Assembly (NCBI GenBank): GCA_022749755.1 | Contig: CM040442.1 | Location: 17,210,457-17,274,456 of the forward strand | Reading direction: 5' to 3' | DNA length: 64,000 nt | Source: Azadirachta indica | Lineage: Eukaryota; Streptophyta; Magnoliopsida; Sapindales; Meliaceae | Shown here: piece by piece, positions 45,560 to 58,213 of the stretch | How the letters are laid out: every line of letters begins with the position of its first letter | How positions within the stretch are numbered: position 1 is the stretch's first letter | The notes under the pieces: model-generated | Database searches by the model: none | The model's input: only the letters and a program-made list of their open reading frames with translations | What the model was told of the DNA's origin: nothing | Program-made: the position numbers and the translations under genes

Positions 45560-48457
45560 ATGGAGTACTTCATTAGCCTGATGGAGGTGCAGAGGAAGGT
45601 GCAAGCCTTTTTTTCATCTTTGATCTTGTTTATGCTTGTCTGTTCCTCGTGTTCAGAACTTGGAGAAGTTAAGAATAATGGTACTTCAAGTGCAGAAGAA
45701 TTAGTACATGTTGGAGTCATCCTTGATATGCGATCATGGTCGGGGAGGATTAGCCATAGCTGCATTTCCATGGCGATTTCTGATTTTTATGCTTTAAATA
45801 CTCACCATAAAACAAGGGTAATTCTCCACTCAAGAGATTCTGAAGGAGATCCCCTTTGTGCTTTATCTGCAGGTCAGATATTCATCTTATACAAATTTAT
45901 AAAGCAACAGGTCAGATCTTATTTAAGACTTCTAGCTAGTATAAATGTAAATTTATGTTTCTGTGGCTTCTGTTCGTATAAAGATGTATTTAGACCAAAG
46001 CATCACTACAAAAATTATAGCTGTGATCACGCATAATTTTCTTGTAGTCATCAACCATACGTAGAGCATTGCTTAAGTTATTTTGTTTCAATCAAGTCAA
46101 ATTTACTCATGTATTGATGCCTGTGATCATGCATCAAATTTATGTGTTCATGAGATTAAAGAATCATCTTTTTTCAAGTGCAGCCTTGAATCTCATGCAA
46201 AATGTAGAATTGATAGCAATCATAAGCACAGAATTATCAACTGAGGGGCAAATTTTGGAGGAATTAGGATCCAGAGCTAAAATTCCTATTATTTCTCTCT
46301 TTTCAAATATCCCTTCTGTCCACCACTCATATTCTATTCAAATTAATCAAGATAAAGTTTCTCAAGTCCAAGGCATTGCTGGTGTTATCACAACCTATGG
46401 ATGGAAAGAAGCTATGCTCATCTATGAGGACAATACGTTGCGGAGGGAGATCTTTCCTTATATCTTTGATTCCTTGCAAAGGAGTGGTATTCATGTTTCT
46501 CAAATGATTGCTATTCCAACTTCGTCTAGTGATGATGAAATCGTGGAAAAGTTGTCTCTGGTCATGGCTTTACAAACAAAGGTATTTGTTGCGCATGTGT
46601 CGCATTCTCTTGCGTCTCGCTTGTTCTTAAATGCTAAGAAGTTAGGTATGATGACTAAAGGGTATGCTTGGATTGTAACAGAGACAACTATGAATTTCTT
46701 GTATTCAATGGATTCATCGGTTGTTGAGTCTATGGAAGGTGTTTTAGGTATGAAGCATTACATCCCGGCATCCAGGGACCTCCACAATTTCACTCTAAGA
46801 TGGAGAATGAAGATGTTTAATGATTATTGGAACGTTGAGGTACCGGAATTGGATGTCTACGGAATCATCGCATATGATACAGTTTGGGCTCTGGCAAAAG
46901 CAGTAGAAAAGCTTGAACATGGGGATTTTGAAAGTAAAGATCGCAACACTAAACTCAACTTATTGGATTTAGCCACTATCCAGTCTTCTAAAAAGAGTTT
47001 GATATTTTATGAGGAGATAGGGAATTGTCGGTTAAAGGGTTTAAGTGGTGATTTTCAAATAACAAACGGGAAACTAATTTCGAGGGCGTTTGAAATTGTA
47101 AATGTGATTGGAATAGGTAAAGGTGGCTTAAGAAGAGTAGGATTACAAAAGAAATAAATTCACTCGTCAAAAGGGATTCCTCTCTGTCAAATAACCTTGA
47201 TGCAATTATATGGCCAGGAGGATCTACATCCATACAGTAGGCAATCGTAAGAACTTACGGATTGGTGTTCCGGTGAAAAATGGATTCAAAGAATTAGTGA
47301 ATCTGATTCATGATCCTCAATCCAATGCTGCCACAACTATAGATGGTTTCTGTATAGACGTATTCAAGACTACCCTTGATTCTTTAACTTATGAAGTGTC
47401 TTACGAGTTTATTGCTATTGACGATCCCAATAGATCTTATAATGATCTTATCGATCAAGTTTATCACCAGGTATATTTAGATCAGTTTTATTTTCTTCTT
47501 ATGTGTGTTTTTTATCAGCAATGCTTTTAGTTAATAATAAGTCGATAAAGATATGACAATTTATAAACTAGAAATTGGATGCTGTCGTGGGAGATATGAC
47601 GATCACTGCCGAGAGATCTTTGTATGTTGATTTCACATTGCCATACACAGACATGGGCATTGGAATGATAGTGCCAATTAAGCAGAACAATGATATGTGG
47701 ATTTTCTTGAAGCCCTTTAAAGCAGATCTATGGCTAACCACTGCTGCTTTCTTTATCTTGACCGGCGTCATTATTTGGATTATCGAACATCCTATTAATG
47801 ATGAATTTCAAGGTTCACGATCACAGCAAATTGGGACGATGTTTTGGTATTCCTTCTCAACTCTCGTGTTCGCTCACAGTAAGAACCCTATTATACATAC
47901 TGTTATTGAACTCCTATGATTATTTTGATGTTCAAATAAAAAAGAACGTTGATCAATTTGAACTTCTTTTAAAGCGATAGACTATAGTGAGAAGGATAGT
48001 TAGGAAATTGACTTGATTGGACTAATTACACTTGCGTATTCACGATATGTGTTGCTATGCTTTTGTAATTGTGACTTGAAATATTCCTTAGGGGAAAAGC
48101 TGTTTTCCAGAGAGGTTCTCCATTGGTCCATGACATATCAAGGGCTATTGCAAGGCTAAGAGGAGAAGGGACACTGAAAAGGAAGGAGGATGAATGGTTT
48201 AATAGTGGACATGATAATCAAGTTTTATGTTCGAGGATTCTGCAAGTAATCCCTCCAGTCTGAGCCTTAAAAACTTCGGTGGTTTATTTCTTATTACTGG
48301 GATCTCTTCAACTTTAGCTCTTGTCTTATTCTTCATTCTCAAACTTTATAATAAGCTGGATGTTGCGAGAGGATGGGCGTTTTTGAGGGATTATTTTGTT
48401 GAATCAATTGTTCGTAGGATAAAGAATGGAATGCCGGACTGGGATGTATTTGTATAA
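45560..48457 (+). pseudogene. GLR copy C, pseudogene lacking exon 4
   Basis: Exon 1 from ATG 45560 (or 45581) to 45872, with signal peptide and VHVGVILDM. Exon 2 from 46184. A 22-bp loss at about 47144, flanked in copy B by two 'ggatt' repeats, shifts frame to a stop at 47155-47157, and further stops occur to about 47240. The frame then reopens ([12 protein letters not shown]) to the exon 2 end at 47470 with a normal GT donor. Exon 3 is 47572-47878, with ITAERS where B has ITANRS, and an intact pore loop. Exon 4 is reduced to 11 bases (48092-48102) fused directly to exon 5, deleting the third membrane segment and most of the S2 half of the ligand site. Exon 5 has a small deletion near 48225 and then opens to the fourth membrane segment and the stop at 48457. 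Not a functional channel. Confidence 0.9.
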
Positions 48458-48880
48458 TTGCATGTTGATTTATTATAACTTAAAAGCAAGCCACATTTTT
48501 CAACTCATAGAAATGGCCTTCCAACAGCATGCAATATTGAGTGAATAGTACTTTTTAGTTGACTTTGAAAAAGTTGAAAACAACTACACAACAAACGATA
48601 AGTTTATAATAAGTCAAAAAAATTAAGATTCCTTGCATTTTGCAGATCAATTTGACCAAATCCATGTATGACCTTGAATTGTCTTTAAATTAGTTATTAT
48701 TCATATTATTGTATTGCTTATAATTATACTTTTCTGTTGGTCCATTTATTTATAGTAGTTGTTGATGTATGAAGAGGTATGAAATCTCTTACACATTAAT
48801 CTCCACTTGCAATTTTTCTATGAATTACAAAAAATATTCATGGTCCATCATTTTCAAAGGTAATGAATGATCTTAACATC
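48458..48880. other. 3' flank of GLR copy C
   Basis: Parallels 10310-10560 downstream of copy B ('ccacatttttcaact', 'ggccttccaacag', 'tattgagtgaa'), so it is the conserved 3' flank or 3' UTR of the duplicated gene. No gene seen. Confidence 0.55.
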
Positions 48881-49313
48881 TATAGAAAAGGATTTTTTAT
48901 TTGAATTTTAATATTATTTTTAAAGTCATTATTTTAAATATTATAATACTTCCTCGTGAAAATAACATAAATAAATAAGACATAACATTTATTTACAAAC
49001 AATTCTATACAATTAAAGAATTAATTTTTTAATATTTTTGAAAAAAAGTTCAAAACTAATATTTAAAACTTTTTTCTCCTTCTTTCTTATCCCTTACACA
49101 TTTTATTTCTTTTAGAATTTTCAAAATTCAAAACAAACTTTTCTTTTAAATTAATATTTTACATAATCAAATATTTTATGGGATAATAGTATTTTTATCC
49201 CTAAACATTCTTGAAAACAATAAATTATTACAATTTTAACAAATTAATTCCCGTCTTTATTTTATTTTCCCTCAATTAGATTTGGTCCTTACTTGCTATT
49301 TGCTACTTGCTAG
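48881..49313 (+). repeat. Second orphan GLR upstream module, left part
   Basis: 'ttttatccctaaacattctt' and 'tacaattttaacaaattaat' parallel 43140-43200 and 6250-6300. It is interrupted at 49313 by the hAT-like element and resumes at 51537 ('ggataaaaatgtttg', 'ggtcttgtgaaaagcatatt') until about 51660. No GLR exon follows. Confidence 0.6.
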
Positions 49314-51528
49314 TAAGGGTAGCAATTCGAGTTCACGGGTTGTGTTTAGGTTGTGTCAAATAGTTAATCATATTAACAATCTTCAATTCGAACACAACCC
49401 ATTTATTAATCGTGTCAATAGTCCTCAACCTGAACACGGCACATTTATTGAACGAATGACCTATCAACCCATTTAGTAATCGTATCAGATTAACCCGCTT
49501 ATTAAACATGACCTATTAACTCATTTATTAATCAAATAATTGTGTTAAATTGATTAATTTATTATTTGAAGTAATCAGGTTGACCCGTTAACCTATTTGA
49601 TTCAATTAAAAAAATATTGTAATTATAGAAAATCAAATTCAACACCTTAGTTTATTATAATTTTAATCTCTGAGTTATAACAATATTTTTGTTTAAATTG
49701 TGAATACATTATTTATTTATATTACATTTTAAGTTCTTTTTATATTATAATGTTAAATTATTTTAAATTGTGAATGCTAAATTATTACAAGTAATTAGAA
49801 AAAAATTATTTAATGAAAAGTAATTTCAAATTAAAAAATTACTAACAATGAAAAATTAAAAAATTAAAATCATAATGTGATACATTTATGTATTTTCTTT
49901 TTTTTAATTTTTACAATAAAATCAAAGGAAAAAATCAAAAATTTAAATTTCTTGTAAACACCATTTACAAACACGATGTTTTATAAAAACCGATGAGAGA
50001 TAAAATTTTTTTGTAAACTTTTATTATTTAAAAGCATATTATTTAATAATTATTCTTGAAATAAAAATAATTATAGTCTTAATAAAAATTATTGTTTATT
50101 TTTATATATTTTTTTGCATTATTTTTTACGAAAAGTTTAAATAATTTTTTTCTCTTCATTTTTTATTTAAATTTATTTTTTTTATTAGATAATTTTGTTC
50201 TGATTATTGTTTTAAATTTTTGGAATCATTATTCATTTAATTATTCATCTAATGTATATAGTATATTACATGGTGTAATGTATAATTATTTATTGATTAA
50301 GTTAATTTAGTAGTTGAAAATCTAATTTTTGAGTCTCCCATACTTATAAATATCATGTTTTTCTTAGAAATTAAGTTATAATGCTCAAATTTAATTACAA
50401 CTAACATAAATAAAAACATTTTTATTTAACTATCAACTATAAATTAATGATAATTTTTAAAGTCAAAATATAACACTATTTAATTTTATATAACATATTA
50501 AGTAGTTATTAATTTTATATTATTATTAATGTGACAATTATGAATTAACAAGTCAGGTATCACATAAGTTCTTAAAATTATGTATGAAGCAATATGCTTT
50601 AACTGATTATATTGGTACATTTTAATTAGAAAATTAAATAAATATTAGCAATTAAATTTGAAAGATTTAAAACAATTACATACTGCGCAAGTGGTAATCA
50701 CCTCGGTTATTAAATCATAAATGATAAAGGATAAATTATTTCATAATTAACTCAAATTATAATAAATGTATAAATATCCTCATTGTGTTATAATAGTTTA
50801 ATTTACAATAATTTTTTTAATATTATAAATTATATGTACAAAATTAATTAAGATTATATAAAAAATTTATTGAAATGAAGATTATTAATCGATAAAATTT
50901 ACTTTATTGTTAGATGATTTTATTTTCTTTATACGACTATTTAGTTGACTATTAAATTCAAAAACTTTATTAAAATTATTGTTAAATAATATATTATAAG
51001 AAATTTATAAATGAATCTATTATGAATCTATAGTTATCAAATGTTAAGTTAAAATATATTAATTTTATTGTACTTACAATAAAAAATTATAAGTAACTAA
51101 TTTTTTAATATTAAATTAAAAAAATACTTTTAAAACTATTAAAAAAAAAAATGAACAAAGAAGAATATAAAATACTATAATATATAAATAAATAATGTAT
51201 CAATAAATTTTAACAAAAAGTAGTGGCTTAATAGTTAAAAATTTTGCCAAATTCACCTTGGAGAGCTAGGTTCGAATCTTAGCAAGCACAAAATTTTTTT
51301 AAAACTATTCATATTAAATGGGTTAATGGCTTAAATGGGTCAATTCACATGATTACTGTGATAAATAGTAACTATATTATAAATGGCTTGACGGGTTGAG
51401 AAAATTAAATTTAGACATGACCCTACTAATAAATGAGTGATACAAACTCGACATGAATAATAATCATGTCAATTTCACTCAACTCGAATTCGTAAAATTT
51501 GTCGGGTTCGCAGGTTGTGTCCACCCTG
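49314..51528. mobile_element. hAT-like non-autonomous element, 2.2 kb
   Basis: Left end 'taagggtagcaattcgagtt' and right end, read inverted, 'cagggtggacacaacctg', form imperfect terminal inverted repeats. The flanks are CTTGCTAG (49306-49313) and CTTACTAG (51529-51536), an 8-bp target duplication with one mismatch, as expected for hAT elements. Subterminal parts contain many 'gacccatttattaatcgtg'-type words in both orientations. The AT-rich core has no transposase frame. A tRNA-like pol III box pair sits near the right end. Confidence 0.75.
51224..51292 (+). repeat. tRNA-like sequence (box A and box B), possible SINE head
   Basis: 'tggcttaatag' fits the box A pattern and 'ggttcgaatct' fits box B (GGTTCGANNCC) except at its last bases, about 30 nt apart. 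The 5' half starts 'gtggcttaatagttaa'. The acceptor stem does not pair convincingly and there is no clear anticodon arm, so this is a tRNA-derived relic or SINE head rather than a tRNA gene. Confidence 0.45.
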
Positions 51529-51660
51529 CTTACTAGGGATAAAAATGTTTGAAAACATTATTATACCTTAATTTATTGTTTCCTAAAAGTTGAGGGACCA
51601 AGATGTTATTATTAATTCTTGGTCTTGTGAAAAGCATATTCCTATGTTTGCATTGTCTGA

Positions 51661-54600
51661 ATCGTGCCTTGTTGTGCTATATCACATCGGTTCGATTAAA
51701 AAATTTTAAATTCATAGATGATTTTGTATCCTGCTAAATTCTCAAACGATCTGTGAATTTATTAAGTTTATGCCATGTTTCTATTAGATATTGAGTTTTG
51801 TATTTTCTTTTTAATTTTTTAAGAAATTTTTTATTAATTAATATTACTCAATTTCTTTGGTAGACAACTATTAGTATGATTATTTTTTATTTTTTAATTA
51901 TTTATTTATTTTTAAGTGCATACTTGTTCGTCCATTTATTGTGCTTTGAAATGTGACCTCCACAAAAACCTTTTAGAAATTTCATGCCGCGTGAGTTCTT
52001 GCAATATCATGTTTGATCCATACAATGTTTATAAAAATCTCAATTTCTTTTAAAATAATAATTATATCCCTTAAATAATAGTTATTTAACAAAAATAATT
52101 ATTAAATCTTTAAAATATGACAAAATATAATATATTTATCAAAAATAATATTCAAATAAAAAACCATCACTTTCTTATGCAACGCAATTAAATACATAAC
52201 ATACAAATCAATTATGATATGTTTGATATTTAAACACGTTGTAAATACATAATATTTTGAAAGTATCCACTCACATTTTGATAGCTTAATTTCTGAAAAA
52301 TTTGGAGTTCTCTAGATTTCTTATTGTTGTACTACTCCTTAAAAATACAAGATTCAATAATTTATCATTAAAACTAATTCAAAACCTAATATGTATCATA
52401 AATACAGAAATAAAACTGCTCTAATATAATAAATACACTGTCTTTTAGATTTCTTATATCAATTCAACTTTTTAAACTTTTTTCTATATTTTTCTTTTTC
52501 CTGCAGAGAATTCCTTTCTATATTTTTCCTTTTCCCACTCTTTTTTCTTTTTTTTCCTCTTCTCCTTCTTGTTTAATTCCTCTTTCTCTCTTTCTCAGAC
52601 CTTAATTTGTTTGTGTTTTCTTTCAATTTGTTTTTTGGAATGAAGATGCACTATATACATATATCTACATATATATATATATATATATATATATCACTGA
52701 AGAGGCACTACCTCAAATTGAATTAAGGAGGTAAAATTGCACTGCTTTAATTTTTTTATTATTTAATTATTATTATTTTTTTGACACTTACCATTACTTT
52801 TTGTTGAATTGATAACCGGTTTCTACAAATAATCATGAAAACAAAAAAGTAAATGAAGAAAGTTGGGTAAAGAAAAAATTGAGCCAAATCGAACCACATT
52901 GACTCAACTTAATAGGTTGAATTTTATAAACACTTTGGATACTGAGTTTTATATTTTTTTAATTTTTAAGAAATTTTTTATTAATTAATAATTACTTAAT
53001 TCGATCTCTAGATAATTATTTTTATGAATTATTATTCACTTTTTTATTTTTAAAATTTTTCTAACAATTTTGATTATTTATTTACATTTTCGTCAAACTA
53101 CTCCATTCTACTTAAAATACGAGTTCAACATAAACCTATTCGATGCCATATTGGACTTGTGCAATATCATGTTTGACCTATTGTATACCTCTAAAAGCAT
53201 CTACATAACAAGTTACATTATGATATGTAAGGATATTTTGATATTTCTCAATTTTTTCAAAATTTTTTATCGTTGTCTCCAATTCTTAAATTATAAATTT
53301 CAATTTCGTATTGTTCTACCTAATTTGTAATAAAAAATTGAGAATTATAATAAAAAAACTTGAGTTGCAACTAAAAAATTTAGTAAAAAATATTATTAGT
53401 ATTAAATTTAGATGTTAAGCACTATATATTAGACGTGATGTGGTTTTATCTCATCGTTTAATTGGAAATCATTATGATAAAAAATTTAGAATTTATATGG
53501 TACAAAATATTTTTATATTGTGATAGATAGTAACTTATTTAATATCTGTTTTATGTTTTTAGTCATTTTAGTTAAAAATAAAATTTTAAAAATTTTAAAA
53601 AATTAGGATGCAATTAGACATATAGTCGAGAGGAAATATCACCACCCAAATGAAAATTATTTGGAGTTGGTCCGAATTGGGCTTTAGAATGGCCCAAATA
53701 GTTGGGCTTTTAAAATTAATGGGCCGCAAACATTATTGTGTTAAACATCAATCAAAATTCTTTAAAATTGTAAATTGTGTTGTGTTCTGCCAAAGTGATT
53801 AAAAGGTTTAATATATTTATATGTTATGTTGGATCCACATTAGGCTTGATTCTTAAACAAATAGCTCGACATTGTTCATGAGCTCATTAATGTTTGTATT
53901 GTGTGTTACAAGATTTCGAATTTTTTAAACATATTAAGATATTGTATACTTTAATGATTATATAATTGATATTTAACGTATTTTTTGCCATTTTAAATTT
54001 ACGATTATTATAAAAAATTAATTATTTATCTATATTTTTGTATTGACTTGTTGTAGAATTTATGGATCTATAATCTATTTAGATTTTATTTAAAATCTCA
54101 TACCTCACTAATGCAATAGTTGTTCTTTATCTTAAATATGAATGATCTAAAATTTGAACAAATTTGAGCATATAAATTTGAATAATATATTTGTTCTTTT
54201 TGTTTATGGGATTTTAATATAAATATTTAAAAGTTAGCACTTTTATATATAATACCTTATAAATGATTAGATAGATTATATATCAAGAGTTTTTAAAATT
54301 ACAATTTGTTAGATGAATTTATTTAGATTTCAGAGTTTGATGTCAAGTAACCATTTTAATTTTAGTTTTATTCAAATTAATTAACAAATTTTTACTATTA
54401 AATTAGAACACATACCTTTAAAACATATAAACAATTGAAACTAAATTACACTGAGACTTCAAACTCAAAAACAAATAAACAATCGTTGTTGGATTGATAG
54501 CATATAATGCCAACTCAACCCTTTTCGTAGAAGTGAAAAATGATCTCTTTCTTAAATTTTTTTAATTTTTTGGGTAATTAGAGTTTGTCCAGACATATGA

Positions 54601-55450
54601 GTTGATATTGAATAATTTGAGGATAGCATAGAAAACTACAATATTGATTTAGTATGTAATGATCATAAAATTTTTTAAAGAAAATAGTTTTTTTAATATA
54701 TATTTTAAAATTTATATTATTTTCATTGACATAATAATTAATTCAATTCACATATTATATTATATTATTCTTTTTTTTTTATCAAAAAATATTTATTTAG
54801 TTTTACCTAAACTTATTTATGTATTTCTATACATTCTCCTGACTTTGGAAAAAGTACTAGATTTGTTATGCAAATTACAATATTAAAAATAAGTTAAAAA
54901 AAATGAATAATTATTTTGTGAGGAAAAAATGGATTAAGAGAATATTAGAAAGGAAAATAAAAATTTTAAATAAAAACTAAAAAATTATAATTTATGAATT
55001 AAATTTAGTATTGTGTCAATGGAATGGATAATAGACAAACTTTTATATTCTTATTTAAAAATTTAGTAAACTTTTATTAAAAATTTTAAAAGAAAATTTT
55101 GATTATTTTTATTTATAATAAATATATAATATGTATTTATATTTTCTTTTTTTTATGTTAATTATATGCTTGATAATTTTTTAAAAAATAATTAAATCAA
55201 TATAATTTTTAAATATATGTTTTAAACAAAATATTGTATATGTTATTTAAAAATTCTTATGATTATTATATACTGATCAGTACCAAGAAAAATAAGAAAA
55301 GAAAAAAAATTAGGAGCATTTTAGTATAAAATTTTATCCAAATTTATTATTAAATTTTAATTTAAATAAATAATATTTTTATTTCTAACATTCTTTTAAA
55401 AATTAGAATAAAATAAACTTTTTTAAATTTAACATTTTAGTCCTAATATA
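51661..55450. repeat. Downstream AT-rich block of the GLR unit (copy 3)
   Basis: Parallels 11500-14200: 'tcaacttaataggttgaatt' near 52905, 'catgtttgacctattgtata' near 53167, 'agacgtgatgtggttttatc' near 53431, 'cacccaaatgaaaattattt' near 53642, 'gggctttagaat' near 53680 and 'ggattgatagcatataatgc' near 54492. TA microsatellite at 52651-52694. A pyrimidine-rich stretch occupies 52480-52625. The ORFs at 53070-53330 and 54659-54886 are low-complexity AT-rich and not supported. Confidence 0.6.
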
Positions 55451-55479
55451 AGGGCCCGTAATTTAAGCTAACAACGCTG

Positions 55480-56930
55480 AGATTAAGCCTGCAATCATTC
55501 AAATGATTTAGACTTCTGTATAATTTAGTGGTATGCTGAATGATGATTCAAACATTCATCTTGCAAACTTTCTAGAAATTTGTGACACTTTTAGATATAA
55601 TGGTGTTTCAAATGATGCCATAAGGCTGAGACTCTTTTGTTCTCAATAAAGGACAAGGCTGAAGGTTAGCTAAATTCACTTTCTCTTGGAACCATCATAA
55701 CCTAAAATGAATTAGCTCAGAAGTTCTAAGCAAAATTCATCGAAGATGGTAAAGATGAGGAATGATATCACAACCTTTTCTTAGTTTGGCATAGAATCTC
55801 TCTATGATGCATGGGAAAGGTATAAGGATATGTTAAGAAGGTGTCCACATTATAGGTTATTGAAATGGTTGCAAGTGCAAACATTTTACAATGGTTTAAG
55901 GCCCATAGCTACAACAATGATTGATGCTGCAGTTGGTGGTGCTTTGATGAGCAAAACACAAGATAAAGCATATGAGTTGCTTTAGAAAATGGCTTCAAAC
56001 AACTATCAATGGCCATTAGATCATTCAATACCAAGAAAAGCTGCTAAAATGCATGAAATTGATACCATCTTTGTTTTGACTACATAGGTAGCTACTTTGT
56101 CAAAACAGCTTGATAATCTGAATGACAATAGTATCCAATCATAAGTTCAAGTGTGTGAAGTCTATGGAGGAAATCATGCAAGTGTTGATTATAAAGTTGG
56201 CAGTCCATTTTCTTTTCATCATCTTCTGAGCAAGCTAACTTTATGTTGAATTTCTAAAGGCAACAACATAATCGTTATTTAAGCACTTATAATCTAACTT
56301 AGAAATATCATGCAAATTTTTCATGGAGTAACAATTGGAATGCTATGAGACCACCTTCTAGATTTTAATTGCAAGAAAAGAAAGTGTCGTTGGAAGATGC
56401 TCATGCCTAACTCACTGTGAACACCTTTAAGTTTATGACACAGATCGCTACAACATTACAAAAACCAAGCCACATCTATACAAACCTTGAGGCACAAATA
56501 GGTTAAAAGGCAAATTTGTTAGCGAAAAGGCAACAAAGCTTCTTACTAATCACTATCGAGATAAATCCACAAAGTAGTAAGTGAAGGCAATTACACTCAG
56601 AAGAGGAAAACAACTCAGTGTACCAAAAAGCAAATAGAAAGAAGTAACGGGAGAAGAAGCTGAGTTATTTTCATTGAGTGTACCACCCACAAATGATAAG
56701 GACAACAATGAGCAATTTGAAAACACCACTAAAACATTTACAGTGACAAGTTCTTCAATGTCATAACTAGAATCATCAACTTTTAGCAAGAAATATGTGC
56801 CATCTTTAGCTTATGTGCCATCAATTCCATTTCCTCAATGTCTCCAGAAGTATAAATTAGATAAACAATTTTCTAAATTCCTTGAAGTGTTTAAGGAATT
56901 ACATATTAACATTCCTTTTTGTAAATTCCT
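55480..56930 (+). pseudogene. Athila-like Ty3/gypsy gag remnant
   Basis: Reads NIHLANFLEICDTFRYNGVS, then DAIRLRLF, the 'FYNGLRP' region near 55890, a decayed zinc knuckle CEVYGGNHASVD near 56155, and near 56815-56925 YVPSIPFPQCLQKYKLDKQF followed by FSKFLEVFKELHINIPF. This order is characteristic of the Athila gag-to-protease region. Numerous stops and frame shifts. Homology ends after HINIPF, before the protease core, at about 56930. Confidence 0.8.
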
Positions 56931-57029
56931 TGATGTATACTTAGATACCTGTGCATCTCTGGTCTCTAGTGTACTTAGATACTTGAGTTTCCTAGTCTCT
57001 TGCCAACAAGGGGGAGTGTTTAGCATTAA

Positions 57030-57498
57030 ACTATTTAGAGCAGGTCTATACACATCTCTTGGCATAATAGAGAATCAAGGGTATTTTTCTAACCCTCTTC
57101 TATGTGCTATGGTATACCGCCATGTTTATTGTATTTTTGCGACAGTATGTGGTTGGGTTTTTCATATGTGCTACGGCATATGATCACATAAACATTTCCA
57201 CATATGCCACGATATATGTCACATGGACATTTTCATATTTGCCATGGTATATGGTCACATGGGCATTTCCACCCGTTCCATGGTATATGGTCATACAGAG
57301 GATTATTAACAAATAGCGAATACTCTGATGATACATAATTGGGAGCCCAACCTGAGGTAAGTCTTACCCAACTGCATTCGATCAAGTTCTCTGCTTGCTC
57401 TATACCAAGGTAATTGTGATGTAGATCACCTAACCTTGTGTTGATTAGAACTACTATAAGCTTGTATTCTATCACATGTCTTGTTCACATTTTCCCCA
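57030..57498 (-). mobile_element. LTR fragment (U3 part) of the Tat-like gypsy family, antisense
   Basis: Its reverse complement starts 'tggggaaaatgtgaacaag' (from 57498) and follows the solo LTR and the 3' LTR through 'acaagacatgtg', 'ggtatagagcaagcagagaa' and the tandem array with 'gaccatataccatgg'. Homology fades near 57030. Only about 470 bp of the ~1.7-kb LTR remain. Confidence 0.75.
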
Positions 57499-57539
57499 TA
57501 ACACTACCCTTGTTTTGTAATGAGCATTGAAAGCATAAA

Positions 57540-58213
57540 ATTTAGACTAAACTTATATACATATATATAAAAGAACTAAACTTAGAGCGAAGAAAGGGTG
57601 AGAAACAAGGAAGAAATAGAAGGAAAGAAAAAGGAAAATAGAATTTGATCAGAATTCATATTACTAAACTGTTATGACATATTATTTTAAATTTTAGTAA
57701 GTTATTTTTTTTCAATTTAGTTTTATATTTCCTTTCGAAAGTTTTTAGATATTATATCATGATTTAGTAATTGTTGTTATTAAATAGATATTAGAAAGTA
57801 ACCCTAATGGAAAAAAAAATCAATTGAAGTATGAAAATTACTATAAGATATTCATGTAAATATTTATATGCATTTGAGTTGATTTTAATTTTAAAATTGA
57901 AAAGTATGGTGTTTTACTTTAATATTTTTTAATGGTTAAGTGAACAAAAATGAAAATAAATTTTCAAGAAAAACCAATGGTCCTTTATGATTTATATATA
58001 ATAATTTTTGATTTAATTTTTAATATTATCTTTTAAATTTAAAATTGAATCAAACCATTTGACTCAGCTTTATTTTTTTAGTTTTATATTTAAAGTCAGG
58101 CCTTGTAACTTTCTTTAACTTTATTTGTTAGTGTCTTAACTATACAACACGGTGACTAAGTTATTATCTGTCTATTAATGTATTCTAGGTTACGTTGAAT
58201 TGTAAGTAATAAC
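57540..58213 (+). repeat. Shortened upstream module of GLR copy D
   Basis: Joins at 'atatatataaaagaactaaa' to the module ('gaaagggtgagaaacaagga', 'gaattcatattactaaactg', 'tttatatataataatttttg'). About 1 kb has been lost between 58085 and the last 100 bp. That final part ('aactatacaacacggtgac', 'tctaggttacgttgaat') is shared with copy C. Confidence 0.65.

Noticed and set aside
50687..50706. Possible tRNA gene around 'gcgcaagtggtaatcacctc'
   Set aside because: Only a 5' half resembles a tRNA; no box B or acceptor stem partner is visible downstream at proper distance.
52480..52625. Pyrimidine-rich stretch as a possible polypurine tract of an antisense element
   Set aside because: No LTR terminus or internal coding region flanks it; more likely simple low-complexity sequence.
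53070..54886. ORFs of 75-86 codons in the third downstream block
   Set aside because: Phe/Ile/Tyr/Asn-rich frames expected by chance in AT-rich DNA; the homologous blocks at 11.9 kb and 19.1 kb do not keep them open.
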